Origin: Verrucomicrobiota bacterium
Lineage (GTDB): Bacteria; Verrucomicrobiota; Verrucomicrobiia; Opitutales; Opitutaceae
Direction of reading: 5' to 3'
DNA: 64,000 nt
Assembly (NCBI GenBank): GCA_016235555.1
Contig: JACRKC010000060.1
Location: 85,951 to 149,950, forward strand
The notes under the pieces were generated by a model. That model was not told where the DNA came from. It worked only from the letters and a program-made list of their open reading frames with translations, and did no database searches. Of this stretch, positions 19,239 to 31,321 are shown in pieces. The first letter of the stretch is position 1; every line of letters begins with the position of its first letter. Both the position numbers and the translations under genes were made by a program.

Positions 19239-22220
19239 TCACAGCGACTTGCGCACACTCAAATAACCGAAACGGCCGCCGGGACGGCCGACCAGGCCCT
19301 GGTTGTAGCCGACGTTCGTGTTGTCGAGGGGCGGATCGCGATCGAGGAGGTTCTCGAGGCCAAGGGTGACGCGCGTGTCACCGAGTTTCGATTGCTTGTC
19401 GAAGGCGTAGCTGAGCGTGCCGGAGAACGTGTAGTAACGGCCGACATCCCAGCCATCGAGCCGGAGGCTGCGATAACGATGGATGTAGTTCATGCCGAGA
19501 CTCGCGCCCCAGGTGCGGCGCTGCCACGCGATCGAGGACTGGCCGCGATAGCGCGGCAGACTGCGGCCGACACTGGTGACCACGGCATCGTTCTGAAAGC
19601 GGCGCGAGGCGTAGAAGCCCATGTAGGTCCAGGTGCTGGTGAGGTTGAACTGGCCATATTCGCGGGTGCGGAGGCGATAGCGCAGGCCGTAGTCGTAGTA
19701 GCGCACCATCTGCTGCGCGAGATTGACGGCGGAGTCGGTGATGTAGCGGATACGGCCGGGCACGGTGACGGTTTCGCCGGGACGGACGGGCGTCGAGGCA
19801 CCAGCCGCGCCGGAGAGGACGTTGATGTTGGCGGTGGTCGTGTTGGTGTAGGTTTCCGATTGCGGATCGCGGATGACGAGGTCGCCGGTGCTGGTGAGTT
19901 CGTTCTGGCGGATGAAGGTCGTGCCGAGACCGGAGGTGATGAGGTTCTTCTGCTCGATGATGCCGTGCGCGAAGTCGAGCGAGAGTCCGCTGAGTCGCTT
20001 CCACGGGAGATCGTAAACGAGACCGACCTGCTTGGTGATGCCGTCCTCGGGCTTCAGGTTGCGGTTGCCGGCGGTTTTCACGAGGCGCTGGTAGGTCGAC
20101 GCATCGACCGGATCGCCGGTGAGGGCCTGGGGGCGGCGGAGGTCCGGCAGGCTGCTGACGAGGCTCTCGCGCACGCCGCCGTAGAGCTGCGGGAGCGTGG
20201 GCGAGCGGAAGGTCTCGCTGTAGCTGGCGCGCAACAACAGCGAGCGGAACGGACGGAAGCGGAGGCCGCCGAATGGTTTGATGCCGCTGTCGTAGCCGTC
20301 GCTGAATTTCTCGAAGCGCGTGGCGCCGTTGACCTCGAGGGTGTGAACGAACCGGAAGTGTTTTTCCTTCACGAGCGGCAGCCGGAGTTCGAACGCCGCG
20401 GAATCGACGGTGCGCGACGCCTTAGTGGGATCGGCCAGGCGCACCTGGCCGATGATGTCATCCAGCGTCGTCGAGAGGGCGTCGTTGGCCGTGTTGAAGT
20501 GCTCCTCGCGATGCTGCGCGCTGAGCGAGCTGCCGACCTTGCCCCAGGGCAGCGCGAAGAGCTCGGTCGTGGTGATGCGACCGTCGAGCAGCAGGGTGTC
20601 GGCGTCGCCGTTCTGACCGGAGATCACCTTGATGCCATCGATGGTGGCGGGATCGTTCTTGAAGCCGGGCCCGCCGAAGATGTTGAGGGCGTCGGGCGTG
20701 GTCTTCGCGAGGGCGGCGCGGACCTTGCTCTCGGAAATGGCGTTGGTCGTGCGGTCGGTGGATTCGTTCTTCGTGTAAGCCCAGCCCAAATCCCAGTCGA
20801 AGCGTTCCGCGAGCGAGCCGTGGATGCCGGCGCGCACGCCGAGCGACTTGCTCTGGATCTTCGCGATGCGCGGGCCGACCTCAATCGGCCGATACGTGAA
20901 GGCGAGCGGGATGCCGAAGGGGTTGTAGTAGTTGCGCGCCGGGACGAGGATGTTGTTGTCGCCGGCGGTCGAGATCGGTGAGGGCGCGAGGTGCGTCTCG
21001 GACTTGATCTGGGTGTAGGTGACGGCGGCGTCGGCCTCGATGGTGCGGGTGAGCTGGTAGGCGAGGCCGGTGCTGAGGCTGCGCGTGACGCGTTCGGGGA
21101 CATTCCAGACGAAGGGCTGGAAATTGTAGGAGTTGCTGAACTCGCCGGCGGGATAGGCCCGCGCGACGAACTGCGCGGCGGTCGGCCGGCCGGGATTGTT
21201 TTCGCGCGGGACCGACGCGTAACTGCCGGAGCTGCCAAGCGTGCCGGCGTTGACGCCGCCAGTGCCCGGGAGGAACGCCGCCGCGGTGCCGGTGAGGGGG
21301 TTGACGATCGCGGCGGCCGTGAAGCCGTTCTTGGGATCGGTGAGTTGGGCGAGTGTCGGAACACCCACGGTGGCGTAGGGGCCGGTGCCGGAACGGCCGT
21401 CGTAGGCACTGACGGCGGTGGCGGTGGGGCGGAGGTTGTTGGCGTATTTCACCGCATCGTAGGCGCGCCAGCGTTCGGTCTGGTCGGCGTTGGCCGAGAA
21501 GGGCTGGTCGGTGGCGGCGTTGGCGTGGCGCGAGCTGTAGCTGTAGGTGACGTTGGCGCGGAGCTTGCCGGCGCGGGTGCCGCCGAAGAGCGAGACGGAG
21601 AGTTCGGAGCCGTCGGTGTTGAAATAGTTGCCGTAGCGGGCGTTGACCTCGGCGCCGACGAAATTCTGGCGCGTGATGATGTTGATGACGCCGGCCGTGG
21701 CGTCGGAGCCGTAGACCGCCGAGGCGCCGTCCTTGAGCAACTCGACGCGCTCGATAAGCGAAACCGGAATGCGGTTGAGATCGACGAACACGGTGCCGCC
21801 GCTGCTGATGCCGTTGGGGGCCTGCCGGCGGCCGTCGACGAGCACGAGGGTGTTGTTGGGTCCGAGGAAACGCAGATCGATCGCCGACGCGCCGCGCACG
21901 GCGGTCGTGGTGCCGCCCTCGTTGATCCCGAGCGCGGTGGCCTCGGGGATGTCGCGCATGATGTCGGTGAGATTGTCCATGCCGGACAGGTCGATGTCTT
22001 CGCGCGTGATGAAGCGCACGGGAGACGGGCCCTCGGCGTCGGTGCGCTTGATGAGCGAGCCGGTGACCTCGAACTTTTCGAGTTTCTCCGGCTCGGCGGC
22101 ACCGGCGGCGTTGACGGTGGGGGTGGAGGCGGTTTGGGCCGGGACGGGTGCGCCGCACAGGAGGGCGAAGGCACCGAGGCACGCAGCCGCGCGCGCGGCT
22201 GCCAGCAGCGATTGGTTCAT
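19239..22220 (-). CDS. TonB-dependent receptor A (no STN domain)
   Basis: This 993-residue outer-membrane receptor should import a ligand with TonB energy. It has a signal peptide (about residues 1-29, ending PVPAQ), a TonB-box-like region (EKLEKFEVTGSLIKR, about 45-60), a plug domain (NLTDIMRDIPEATALGIN, then RGASAIDLRFLGPNNTLVLV and GASAVYGSDATAGVINII, up to about residue 170), and a long barrel ending FGYLSVRKSL. It has no N-terminal carboxypeptidase-like domain. It is equal in length to, and clearly paralogous with, the next receptor upstream on the same strand. The S9 peptidase divergent from that receptor suggests peptide-type ligands, which is inference. Confidence 0.92.
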   Translation of the reverse strand: MNQSLLAAARAAACLGAFALLCGAPVPAQTASTPTVNAAGAAEPEKLEKFEVTGSLIKRTDAEGPSPVRFITREDIDLSGMDNLTDIMRDIPEATALGINEGGTTTAVRGASAIDLRFLGPNNTLVLVDGRRQAPNGISSGGTVFVDLNRIPVSLIERVELLKDGASAVYGSDATAGVINIITRQNFVGAEVNARYGNYFNTDGSELSVSLFGGTRAGKLRANVTYSYSSRHANAATDQPFSANADQTERWRAYDAVKYANNLRPTATAVSAYDGRSGTGPYATVGVPTLAQLTDPKNGFTAAAIVNPLTGTAAAFLPGTGGVNAGTLGSSGSYASVPRENNPGRPTAAQFVARAYPAGEFSNSYNFQPFVWNVPERVTRSLSTGLAYQLTRTIEADAAVTYTQIKSETHLAPSPISTAGDNNILVPARNYYNPFGIPLAFTYRPIEVGPRIAKIQSKSLGVRAGIHGSLAERFDWDLGWAYTKNESTDRTTNAISESKVRAALAKTTPDALNIFGGPGFKNDPATIDGIKVISGQNGDADTLLLDGRITTTELFALPWGKVGSSLSAQHREEHFNTANDALSTTLDDIIGQVRLADPTKASRTVDSAAFELRLPLVKEKHFRFVHTLEVNGATRFEKFSDGYDSGIKPFGGLRFRPFRSLLLRASYSETFRSPTLPQLYGGVRESLVSSLPDLRRPQALTGDPVDASTYQRLVKTAGNRNLKPEDGITKQVGLVYDLPWKRLSGLSLDFAHGIIEQKNLITSGLGTTFIRQNELTSTGDLVIRDPQSETYTNTTTANINVLSGAAGASTPVRPGETVTVPGRIRYITDSAVNLAQQMVRYYDYGLRYRLRTREYGQFNLTSTWTYMGFYASRRFQNDAVVTSVGRSLPRYRGQSSIAWQRRTWGASLGMNYIHRYRSLRLDGWDVGRYYTFSGTLSYAFDKQSKLGDTRVTLGLENLLDRDPPLDNTNVGYNQGLVGRPGGRFGYLSVRKSL

Positions 22221-22332
22221 AGTTCGGTCGGTTGAGGGGTGGGCCGCTTCCGCAGAGGAAACAGCCGGGGTAGTTGTGGAGCGGGAACCAAGCCAACCAG
22301 CCCGGGAAGGGCAATGGCGAACTGGTGCGCAA

Positions 22333-22491
22333 GACCAGAGGGGGTGTAACAGGAAGTGAGGTCAGTAAACAGAGGTCTTGGTTGTAGCGGCGGTCCGCGA
22401 CCGCCGAACGAGAACCCATGGCGCATACCCGGCGGTCGCAGACCGCCGCTACAGCGGGCTGACCTCACTTCCGGTTGCATCCGACCAGAGG
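22333..22491. mobile_element. MITE-like element, family R3, with 9-bp flanking duplication
   Basis: The element at 22342-22482 has terminal inverted repeats of about 24 bases: GGGTGTAACAGGAAGTGAGG on the left and the imperfect complement ending CCGGTTGCATCC on the right. It is flanked by the direct repeat GACCAGAGG at 22333-22341 and 22483-22491, as expected for a target-site duplication. The interior contains a hairpin with arms GTAGCGGCGGTC and GACCGCCGCTAC. At 141 bases it has no coding capacity. Other family members are at 31054-31187, 39084-39224, 41301-41440 and 44448-44530. Confidence 0.85.
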
Positions 22492-22500
22492 AGTCAGCCG

Positions 22501-22533
22501 AAAAAAAGGCGGCCCCGTCAAAGCGGGGCCGCC
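22501..22533 (-). terminator. Rho-independent terminator of TonB receptor B
   Basis: Read on the minus strand, a perfect 10-bp stem GGCGGCCCCG/CGGGGCCGCC with a 6-base loop is followed by seven T residues. It lies 28 bases after the stop of the receptor gene at 22561, so the two receptor genes are probably separate transcription units. Confidence 0.92.
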
Positions 22534-22560
22534 GAAGGCGTAGCACGTCCGGCGCGGGGC

Positions 22561-25542
22561 TCAGTAGGTTTTGCGCAGGCCGATGCTGAAGAAGCGGCCG
22601 ACGGGGCGCGCGACGAAGCTCTGATCGTAGCCGACGGCGTTGTAGTAAAGCGGCGGCTCCTTGTTGAAGAGGTTGTCGACGCCAAGGGTCAGGCGCGTGT
22701 TGTTCAGCCAGTCGACGGACGAGGCCGGGATGTCATAAGCGATGAAGCCGCCGATCGTGTAGTAGCGCCCCACTTCATAGCCCTGGGTGGTGAAGTTGCC
22801 ATAGTGGTTGATGAAGTTGTGCGTGGCACCGGCGAGCCATTCCTTGCGCGTCCAGAGCAGGCTGTTCTGGATCCGGTAGCGCGGGTAGCCGTCGCGGCCG
22901 ACGACGTTGGCCGCACCGGTGGTCGCGGGGGTGCGGGTGGAGCCGTAGAAGACGAGATACGAGACGTTGCTGCGCCAGCTGAACTGGCCGTATTCGGCCG
23001 TGCGCTTGCGATAGTTCAGCTCGTAGTCGATGGCTTCGACGCGCTGGTAGGCGAGGTTCTGCACCCGGTCGAGGATGGCTTGGATGCGGCCGGGCACCGT
23101 GACGGTCTGCCCCGGGGCGACCGGCGTGACGGCGCCATTGGGGCCGCTCAGCACGTTGATGTTGGCCGCGGTGTTGTTGCGGTAGGACTCGGTGCCGGGG
23201 TCGCGGACAATAAGGTCAGCCGTGCCGCCGCCAACTTCGTTGGAGCGAATGTAGGCCGTGCCGGTGGTCGTGATGATGTTGGTCTGCTCGATCCGGATAT
23301 AAGAGACGCCGACTGAGAGGCCTTTGAGGGCCTTGACCGGGACGTCGTAGACGAAGCCGTATTGGTAGCTCTTGGCGGTCTCCGGCGTGAGGTTCGGATT
23401 GCCGCCCTGACGCACGAGGCGTTGCGTGGAAGCGCCGTCGAACGGATCGCCGGTGAGGGCCTGCGGACGGCGGAGATCGGGGAGACCGTTGGGCAGGGAC
23501 TGTGACTCGCCGCCGTAGAGCTGCACGAGCGTAGGCGCGCGGAAGGTGCGCTGGAGGCTGCCGCGGAGGAGGAGATCCTTGACCGGCTGGTAGCGGAGGC
23601 CGAAGTAGGGCTTCACGCCGCTGTTGTAGCCGTCGCTGAAATCCTCGAAGCGGGCGGCCGTGCGAAGGTCGAGGTCATAGAAGCCCGTGTAGCGGCCCGG
23701 TTTCACGAGCGGCACGCCGAGTTCGGCCGCGGCGAACTTCACCGTGCGGCGCGACTGCGTGGCATCGGCGAGACGGACCTGGCCGATGATGTCGTCCAGC
23801 GTCGTGGAGAGCGCGTCGTTGGCGACGTTGAATTTCTCCTTGCGCCAGCCGGCGTGGAAGGCGCTGCCGACCGTGCCCGTCGGGATGTTGAAAAGATCGC
23901 CGCGGATCAGACCGTCCCACGCATCAAGGCCGGCATTGCCCGCCTTCTGGCTTTGCACGCGGATGCCATTCAGCGTGGCGGGACTGTTCTTGAAATTGGC
24001 GCCGCCAAAAATGTTGAGGGCATCCGGCGTGCTCCTGGCCAGTGCCGCGCGCAGACGGCTCTCGGAGATGGCGTTGGTGGTGAGATCGACCACTTCGTCG
24101 TAGCCGTAGGTATAGCCGACTTCCCAGTCCCACTTGTCAAAGAGGGTGCCGCGGGCGCCGAAGAGCAGCGAGTAACTGTTGTTGCTGATGTCGGCCTTGC
24201 GGGGGCCGATATCGACCGGACGGAAGGCGAAGTTGAGATCGACGCCGAAGGGATTCCAGTAGTTGGTCTTCGGGACGAGGATGTTGTTGTCACCCGCCGT
24301 CGAGATCGGCGACGGAGCCAGCTCGATGTGCGACTTGTTCTGCTGGTAAGCGCCCTCGGAGAAGAGGGTCAGGTTCTTGGAGATGTCATACCGGTAGGTG
24401 AAATTGAGGCCGGTGCGCTGCACCTCGGGCGTCAACCAGACGAACTCCTGAAAATTGTAGAGATTCGAGGGACTGCTCTGGGGCGTCAGGATCTGCGGGA
24501 CATAGGTGGCCGTCGCCGCCGCGTTGAACTGGCCGCCGGTACCGACCTGCGACGGATTCGTAAACGACGGTGTGGCCGTGGTGAGCGAGCCGGCCGGTGT
24601 GCCGCCGGTGCCGGGGAGGCGGGTGATGGTCGCGCCCGCGGCGAGGCCGGGGATGTTGACGCCGTTCTGGCCGTTAACCTGGCCGGCGGCGAGACCAGTG
24701 AGGTTGATGCGGGCCTGCGGACCGGTGCCGGAGCGCAGATCGAAGAAGCCGCCGGCAACGAGGTCGGCATACTTCGCGCCCTTCGCGGCGTAGCGCGCCG
24801 AGAGGTCGGCATTCTTGCCGAAGTTCGTATCCACGGCCTTGAGCGCACCGCGCTCGAAGAAGGTGACGCCGATGGTGGCGCTGGCCTTGCCGGAAGCGGC
24901 GCCGGCGAAGAGCGAGAAGGATTTCTCGCCGACGTCGGTCTTGGTGGAGTTGCCGTAGGAGGTGGACACTTCGACGCCGTTGTAGTCCTTGCGGAGGATG
25001 ATGTTCACGACGCCGGCCGTGGCGTCGGCACCGTAAATGGCGGACGCGCCGTCCTTGAGGACTTCGACGCGCTCGACCATCGCGATCGGGAAGCGGTTGA
25101 GATCGACGAAGACCGTGCCGCCCGAGGCGTTGGCGGTGGCGACGGTGCGGCGACCGTTGACGATGACCAGGGTGTTGTTGGCGCCGAGGTCGCGGAGATT
25201 AAGCGCGGTGGAGCCACGCACGGCGGCGGTGGTGCCGCCCTCGTTGATGCCGGTGAAACCGGCTTCGGGCATGTCGCGCAGGAGATCGGTGAGATTGGTG
25301 CGGCCGGAGGCCTCGATCTCGACGCGATCGATGATCTTGATCGGGGACGGCCCCTCGACGTCGACCTGCTTGATGCGGGAACCGGTCACCTCGAATTTTT
25401 CGAGCTTTTGCGGTTCGTTGGAATCATCCTTCTTTTCAGTGGGTTTCGGAGCGGTCTGCGCGGCGAGAATGCCGGCGCCAAGCAACGCCACGAAACCGAG
25501 ACGTGCAGCCGCAGACACGGCCGCCAATAGCGGATTGTTCAT
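22561..25542 (-). CDS. TonB-dependent receptor B (no STN domain)
   Basis: This 993-residue outer-membrane receptor is paralogous with receptor A. The signal peptide (residues about 1-28, ALLGAGILAAQ) is followed by a charged linker, the motif QKLEKFEVTGSRIKQ (about 45-60), a plug (NLTDLLRDMPEAGFTGIN, RGSTALNLRDLGANNTLVIV, GASAIYGADATAGVVNII) and a barrel ending GRFFSIGLRKTY with a C-terminal aromatic residue. It is followed by its own terminator. Upstream, on the minus strand, the leader contains GACAGGGGAAACTACC at about 25658-25673. It is divergent from the S9 peptidase across a 179-base gap that must hold both promoters. Confidence 0.93.
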   Translation of the reverse strand: MNNPLLAAVSAAARLGFVALLGAGILAAQTAPKPTEKKDDSNEPQKLEKFEVTGSRIKQVDVEGPSPIKIIDRVEIEASGRTNLTDLLRDMPEAGFTGINEGGTTAAVRGSTALNLRDLGANNTLVIVNGRRTVATANASGGTVFVDLNRFPIAMVERVEVLKDGASAIYGADATAGVVNIILRKDYNGVEVSTSYGNSTKTDVGEKSFSLFAGAASGKASATIGVTFFERGALKAVDTNFGKNADLSARYAAKGAKYADLVAGGFFDLRSGTGPQARINLTGLAAGQVNGQNGVNIPGLAAGATITRLPGTGGTPAGSLTTATPSFTNPSQVGTGGQFNAAATATYVPQILTPQSSPSNLYNFQEFVWLTPEVQRTGLNFTYRYDISKNLTLFSEGAYQQNKSHIELAPSPISTAGDNNILVPKTNYWNPFGVDLNFAFRPVDIGPRKADISNNSYSLLFGARGTLFDKWDWEVGYTYGYDEVVDLTTNAISESRLRAALARSTPDALNIFGGANFKNSPATLNGIRVQSQKAGNAGLDAWDGLIRGDLFNIPTGTVGSAFHAGWRKEKFNVANDALSTTLDDIIGQVRLADATQSRRTVKFAAAELGVPLVKPGRYTGFYDLDLRTAARFEDFSDGYNSGVKPYFGLRYQPVKDLLLRGSLQRTFRAPTLVQLYGGESQSLPNGLPDLRRPQALTGDPFDGASTQRLVRQGGNPNLTPETAKSYQYGFVYDVPVKALKGLSVGVSYIRIEQTNIITTTGTAYIRSNEVGGGTADLIVRDPGTESYRNNTAANINVLSGPNGAVTPVAPGQTVTVPGRIQAILDRVQNLAYQRVEAIDYELNYRKRTAEYGQFSWRSNVSYLVFYGSTRTPATTGAANVVGRDGYPRYRIQNSLLWTRKEWLAGATHNFINHYGNFTTQGYEVGRYYTIGGFIAYDIPASSVDWLNNTRLTLGVDNLFNKEPPLYYNAVGYDQSFVARPVGRFFSIGLRKTY

Positions 25543-25721
25543 AGATCAGGTTGTTGTGGTTAGGAGTGCCACCGGCCGGCTGCAAAGCCGTCCGGGTTGT
25601 GATGACCCGGCAATGCAGGGTGGTGGCCCGGGGCTTGGCAACGTCTAAGTAGGTAGTTTCCCCTGTCGAAAAATTGACTCCCCCGATCAGCCAGCCTCAG
25701 TCGGAGGCCACACCATCCGCC

Positions 25722-27830
<2,109 letters not shown>

Positions 27831-27906
27831 CCAAGCCCTCGACGACATCAGCGCGAGACGGACACGCCCGGCCCGACCGGCTCCGCGTTCGCGGCGGCGA
27901 GAGGAC

Positions 27907-28005
27907 GCAGCTGGGTTTCTTGCCGTCCGGTGAGCACGACGGAGCGACGGGTTTCAACCGTCGGGCTTGGGGCATGGAAAAGCGCCCCTCCGCAGTGCAA
28001 GAGAC
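27907..28005. repeat. R4 element, right end truncated
   Basis: The left end (GCAGCTGGGTTTCTTGCCGT) and both R4 hairpins (ACGGGTTTCAACCGT; GGGGCATGGAAAAGCGCCCC) are visible. The right terminal repeat stops at CAAGAGAC, exactly where an R1 element begins. The copy is therefore interrupted or truncated by R1. Confidence 0.75.
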
Positions 28006-28119
28006 TGATACCAGTTACGGCGCGCTTTGAGACTCCTGATCTTGTAGGTCCGCCCGGTGGGCGGGCTGCCCGGCCACCGGCCGGGCCTACAGTCCAAAAG
28101 CACGGTGACGTTGGTATCA
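28006..28119. repeat. R1 element, most complete copy
   Basis: It has terminal inverted repeats TGATACCAGTTACGG and CGGTGACGTTGGTATCA (partly degenerate), with the TGATACCA/TGGTATCA ends perfect. The core is GTCCGCCCGGTGGGCGGGC plus CCGGCCACCGGCCGGGCC. It lies between R4 and R5 with no free DNA. Confidence 0.85.
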
Positions 28120-28232
28120 GAAGTCGCGACGTAGCGGCGGGCGTCCCGGTCCGCCGGTCGCGATGTGTCAGGGTCGGCGGGCAGAGACGCCCGCCGCTAC
28201 GCCATGGCAAATCACGACCGACGACTTCTGAC
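28117..28232. repeat. Palindromic element, family R5
   Basis: The ends are TCAGAAGTCG and CGACTTCTGA. The inner arms are GTAGCGGCGGGCGTC and GACGCCCGCCGCTAC. Its left end overlaps the last bases of the R1 element. A disrupted relative is at 40108-40200. Confidence 0.75.
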
Positions 28233-28239
28233 TCTCTCT

Positions 28240-30978
28240 TTAGCGGCCTGGGTCGGTCGTGACGATGGCGAGGTTATCGAGGTAGAACTCGGTCTTCTCC
28301 GTGGCGGCGCTGATGAAGCCGACCCAATCGAGTGACTTCATCGCGGCGCTGCGGAAGGGGAGATCGGCGAACTCGCGCGTGGCTTGTCCCGCCGGTGTCA
28401 CGCGGAGCGTCCAGCGGCCCGGACTCGCCGGCCCGAGCGCGGCGACAATTTCGAAACGCACCCACTGGCCGAGCGGGATCTCGCTGCTGAGGCCCTTCAC
28501 GCCGGTGAGTTTGCCGTCCTTGATTTGAAAGACGGGGCCGGTCTGGTAAGGCGTCGCCTTGTTGCGCCACTCGTGGACGAAGATCGCTTTCGATTCGAGG
28601 AAGAGGTCGAAGCTGACCGTCGAGGTGCCGGTCTGATGGTTCGGCGAAAACGTCAGCATCGGATAGTGGGACGCCGGCAGACCGGGGGCATCGAGAAACC
28701 GCAGGCTCTGCCGGCCCTCGGACTTCCGGGCTCCGGTAAGATTGAGCGAGTCGCCCGGCGGCGGCTGGCCGGGTTTGCGGTCGGCGAGGCTGCCGTGTGC
28801 GTGGGGAAAAGGAAATTTGGGGTTCGTGATGCGGCCTTCGAAATCCTGCCGGATGTTGAGGGCGGGCGGCACGGGTTTCTCGGGGCGAGGCAGAGCGGGC
28901 TCGCGGTCGTAGGTCGCCGCCAGCTTGCGCCACGCGGCATCGCCGATGACACCCATCGTGGAGACATCGATGGGCTTGAAGCCGAGCGCGAGGGCCGGCG
29001 AGCCGGCCTTGAGCCGGAAATCGCGCGCGGCCGGATCTGCAAACAGCGGGTCGGCGATGAGCGAGCCGGCGTCCTGTCCGGTCTGCTGCCACGCGGCGAA
29101 GGGGAGATGCTTGGACGTGAACGTGACGGATCGCCCGGCGTAGTTCCAGTAGAGGTTGCGCTGGAGGAGCACGTGGGCGGTCGTGCCGCTCCAGTTGCCG
29201 CCGAGCAGGTCGCCGCGATCGTAGACGACGAGGTTGTTTTCGAAGGTGAAGGAAAGGTGCTCCTCCGTCCGCGTGCGCTTCAGTTGCACCTCGCTGGAGA
29301 AGGCGAAGACGTTGTTCCGGATGACGTTTTCGCGGCCGTAGTGCTGGTGGAAGCCGCCGTCGGTCGTGTTGAAAACCACATTGCCCTCCATGACGATGCC
29401 GGTGCTGCCCTCGTCGGTGTAGAGGCCCCAGCCGCCGTAGCTGAAGCAGGTCACATCGTGGATGAGGTTGTGGCTCACGGTCGTGCCCTCGGACGGCCCG
29501 AGCGTGTAGACGCCGCCCATGTCGCTGAGCAGTCCCTTGCCGAGGTGGTGGAGATGATTCCACTCGATGCGATTGCGCTTCGCGTTGCTGGGCGCGTAGC
29601 CCCAGCGCCAGCCGACCGAGATGGCGGAGTAGAAGAGATCGGAGATTTCGTTGTGCGTGACTTCGTTGTCGGAGGAGGAACCGATCCAGACGCCCACGGC
29701 GCACGGGAAGAGCAGGCCGCCGTCGCGAATGATGTTGTTGTGAATGCGATTGTGGCTGGCGTGGTTCCCGGGCTGGGGCTCGTCATTGAGCGAGCCGATT
29801 TTGACGCCGCCGGCGCCCATGTCGGTGATGAGGCAATGCTCCACGGTCACCTCGCGACAACCCGGCTGAAGGGAGAAGCCGTAACTGCCGAAATGGGACA
29901 GCTCGCATCCCTCGAACCCGACGTGGCGGGCATGCGCGAGGGTGACGACGCCATCGACGCTGCGCACGGCGGCCTGGTTCGCCTCGAAGGTCGCGACGGA
30001 CGCGACGCCCCGGGCGTGGCGGAATTTCAATCCGTGGAAGCGGAGAAACTGCACGGGCTGCGCGGCCTCGCCGGTCAGCGTGAGCAGTTTTTCGGCGACG
30101 GGGTAAGTGGCGACGGTGCGGGCCACCGTCTCGCCCGCGCGCGGGAGGTAGGTCAGGCGGCCGGCGCGGGACAGGAACCATTCGCCCGGTTCGTCGAGGA
30201 GCGATGGGAGGTTTTCGATGAGGAAGCCGGTGTGGTGATCGAAGGGATTGTGGGGCTTCACGGCGCCACCGCGGACGACGAGGAGGCCGTTGGCGGGATC
30301 GACCGATTCCACGCGGCGGCGCGTGTTGTCCCATTTGTGATAGAAGTTGATCACGGCGTCCTTGGTCTCGGCGGCCGTGGCGTCGCGAAACGCGGCGAGG
30401 TCGGCGGGGGAAACCCGGAGCGTCTGCTCGTAGATGTCGCCGCCGCGGTCGGAGGCGATGCGCTTTTCCTGTTCGAGGCTGCGCAGGAAACGGTAGCCCT
30501 GGCTCACGGCGCGGGCGCGGACGGCGCGCCGCTCGCCGAGCCAGAGCTGCTCAAAGGGTGCGGTGCCGGCCGGCAGATCGAGTTCCCAACGACCGGGCTT
30601 GCTCTCCGTGAAGGGTGGCAAAGTTGCGCCACCCGAGATGATGACCTCGGCGCCCGGCGCGGCCTCATACGAGATGAGCCGGCCCTCGGCGCCGGAGTCG
30701 CGCGCATCGAAGGCGACCGCGGCGCTGATCCGGTAGGTGCCGCGGGCGAAGATCACGCGGACCGGCTCGGTGAGCGGCCGCGGCAGCTGGCGGACGGCGA
30801 GGCGCGCGCCGTTGAGTGAAGCCAGCGGACCGTCGGTCTGCGTGGCGTTGGGCTGCGCGAGCCGGCCGGACCAGGTGTCGTGGCCGAGCGGATCGACGTG
30901 GAGGTCGAGCGCCAGGGTGGCGACGGGCGAGAGGCAGAGGGCGGAGACAAGGAAGTGAACGGCGGGGCGAAAGTTCAT
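28240..30978 (-). CDS. Secreted right-handed beta-helix protein (GH141-like?)
   Basis: This 912-residue secreted protein is likely to act on polysaccharide. The start at 30978 gives the signal peptide [18 protein letters not shown]; the frame is open through an upstream R3 element, which I exclude. After the signal, [15 protein letters not shown] and [12 protein letters not shown] resemble the N-terminus of GH141-type and related beta-helix proteins. The middle part (about 340-620) has parallel beta-helix rungs with repeated N-x-I/V-x-x-N patterns, such as [11 protein letters not shown] and [13 protein letters not shown]. The last 200 residues form a jelly-roll-like domain ([18 protein letters not shown]). 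Catalytic residues cannot be assigned by eye. A lyase or glycosidase role is inference; structural carbohydrate binding is possible. Confidence 0.7.
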   Translation of the reverse strand: MNFRPAVHFLVSALCLSPVATLALDLHVDPLGHDTWSGRLAQPNATQTDGPLASLNGARLAVRQLPRPLTEPVRVIFARGTYRISAAVAFDARDSGAEGRLISYEAAPGAEVIISGGATLPPFTESKPGRWELDLPAGTAPFEQLWLGERRAVRARAVSQGYRFLRSLEQEKRIASDRGGDIYEQTLRVSPADLAAFRDATAAETKDAVINFYHKWDNTRRRVESVDPANGLLVVRGGAVKPHNPFDHHTGFLIENLPSLLDEPGEWFLSRAGRLTYLPRAGETVARTVATYPVAEKLLTLTGEAAQPVQFLRFHGLKFRHARGVASVATFEANQAAVRSVDGVVTLAHARHVGFEGCELSHFGSYGFSLQPGCREVTVEHCLITDMGAGGVKIGSLNDEPQPGNHASHNRIHNNIIRDGGLLFPCAVGVWIGSSSDNEVTHNEISDLFYSAISVGWRWGYAPSNAKRNRIEWNHLHHLGKGLLSDMGGVYTLGPSEGTTVSHNLIHDVTCFSYGGWGLYTDEGSTGIVMEGNVVFNTTDGGFHQHYGRENVIRNNVFAFSSEVQLKRTRTEEHLSFTFENNLVVYDRGDLLGGNWSGTTAHVLLQRNLYWNYAGRSVTFTSKHLPFAAWQQTGQDAGSLIADPLFADPAARDFRLKAGSPALALGFKPIDVSTMGVIGDAAWRKLAATYDREPALPRPEKPVPPALNIRQDFEGRITNPKFPFPHAHGSLADRKPGQPPPGDSLNLTGARKSEGRQSLRFLDAPGLPASHYPMLTFSPNHQTGTSTVSFDLFLESKAIFVHEWRNKATPYQTGPVFQIKDGKLTGVKGLSSEIPLGQWVRFEIVAALGPASPGRWTLRVTPAGQATREFADLPFRSAAMKSLDWVGFISAATEKTEFYLDNLAIVTTDPGR

Positions 30979-31053
30979 CGATAGGCGGCGACCGGCCATG
31001 GAAACAAAAGCAGGCGTCGGATGCGACTGGATAGATGCACTGCTGCGCTGGAG

Positions 31054-31187
31054 GGGTGTAACAGGAAATGCGGTCAGCCAGCTGTAGCGATGGTCTGTGA
31101 CCGCCGTCGAACCTCCAGCATTCCTCCGTCGGCGGTCGTAGACCGCCGCTACAGCCAAGGCCTTCGGAACTGGCCTCAGTTTGATTT
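31054..31187. repeat. R3 element, right end degraded
   Basis: The left end GGGTGTAACAGGAAATGCGG and inner arms GTAGCGATGGTCTGTGACCG / CGGTCGTAGACCGCCGCTAC are clear. The right end (GGAACTGGCCTCAGTTTGA) belongs to the alternative R3 end type, also seen at 39224 and 44530, and stops where the R2 element starts. Confidence 0.75.
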
Positions 31188-31321
31188 ATACCAACGGCTG
31201 CTGAAGAATGGACTATTGGGTCGCGTGGGGAGGTTGGGATTTATCCCCGACGCCTGCGGTCGGACGATGTCGGGCGTAAAGCCCGACCTACGATGATCCA
31301 AATCTCAACAGCCGTTGGTAT
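31188..31321. repeat. R2 element with complete ends
   Basis: Terminal inverted repeats ATACCAACGGCTG and CAGCCGTTGGTAT are perfect over 13 bases. The inside holds the hairpin AGGTTGGGATTTATCCCCGA / GTCGGGCGTAAAGCCCGACC. The outer bases ATACCAACG are also those of family R1, while the cores differ. Confidence 0.85.

Noticed and set aside
22221..25673. Cobalamin or other riboswitch before the TonB receptors
   Set aside because: I looked for the usual conserved boxes in the leaders of receptors A and B and did not see them; the GGGGAAACTACC string alone is not enough.
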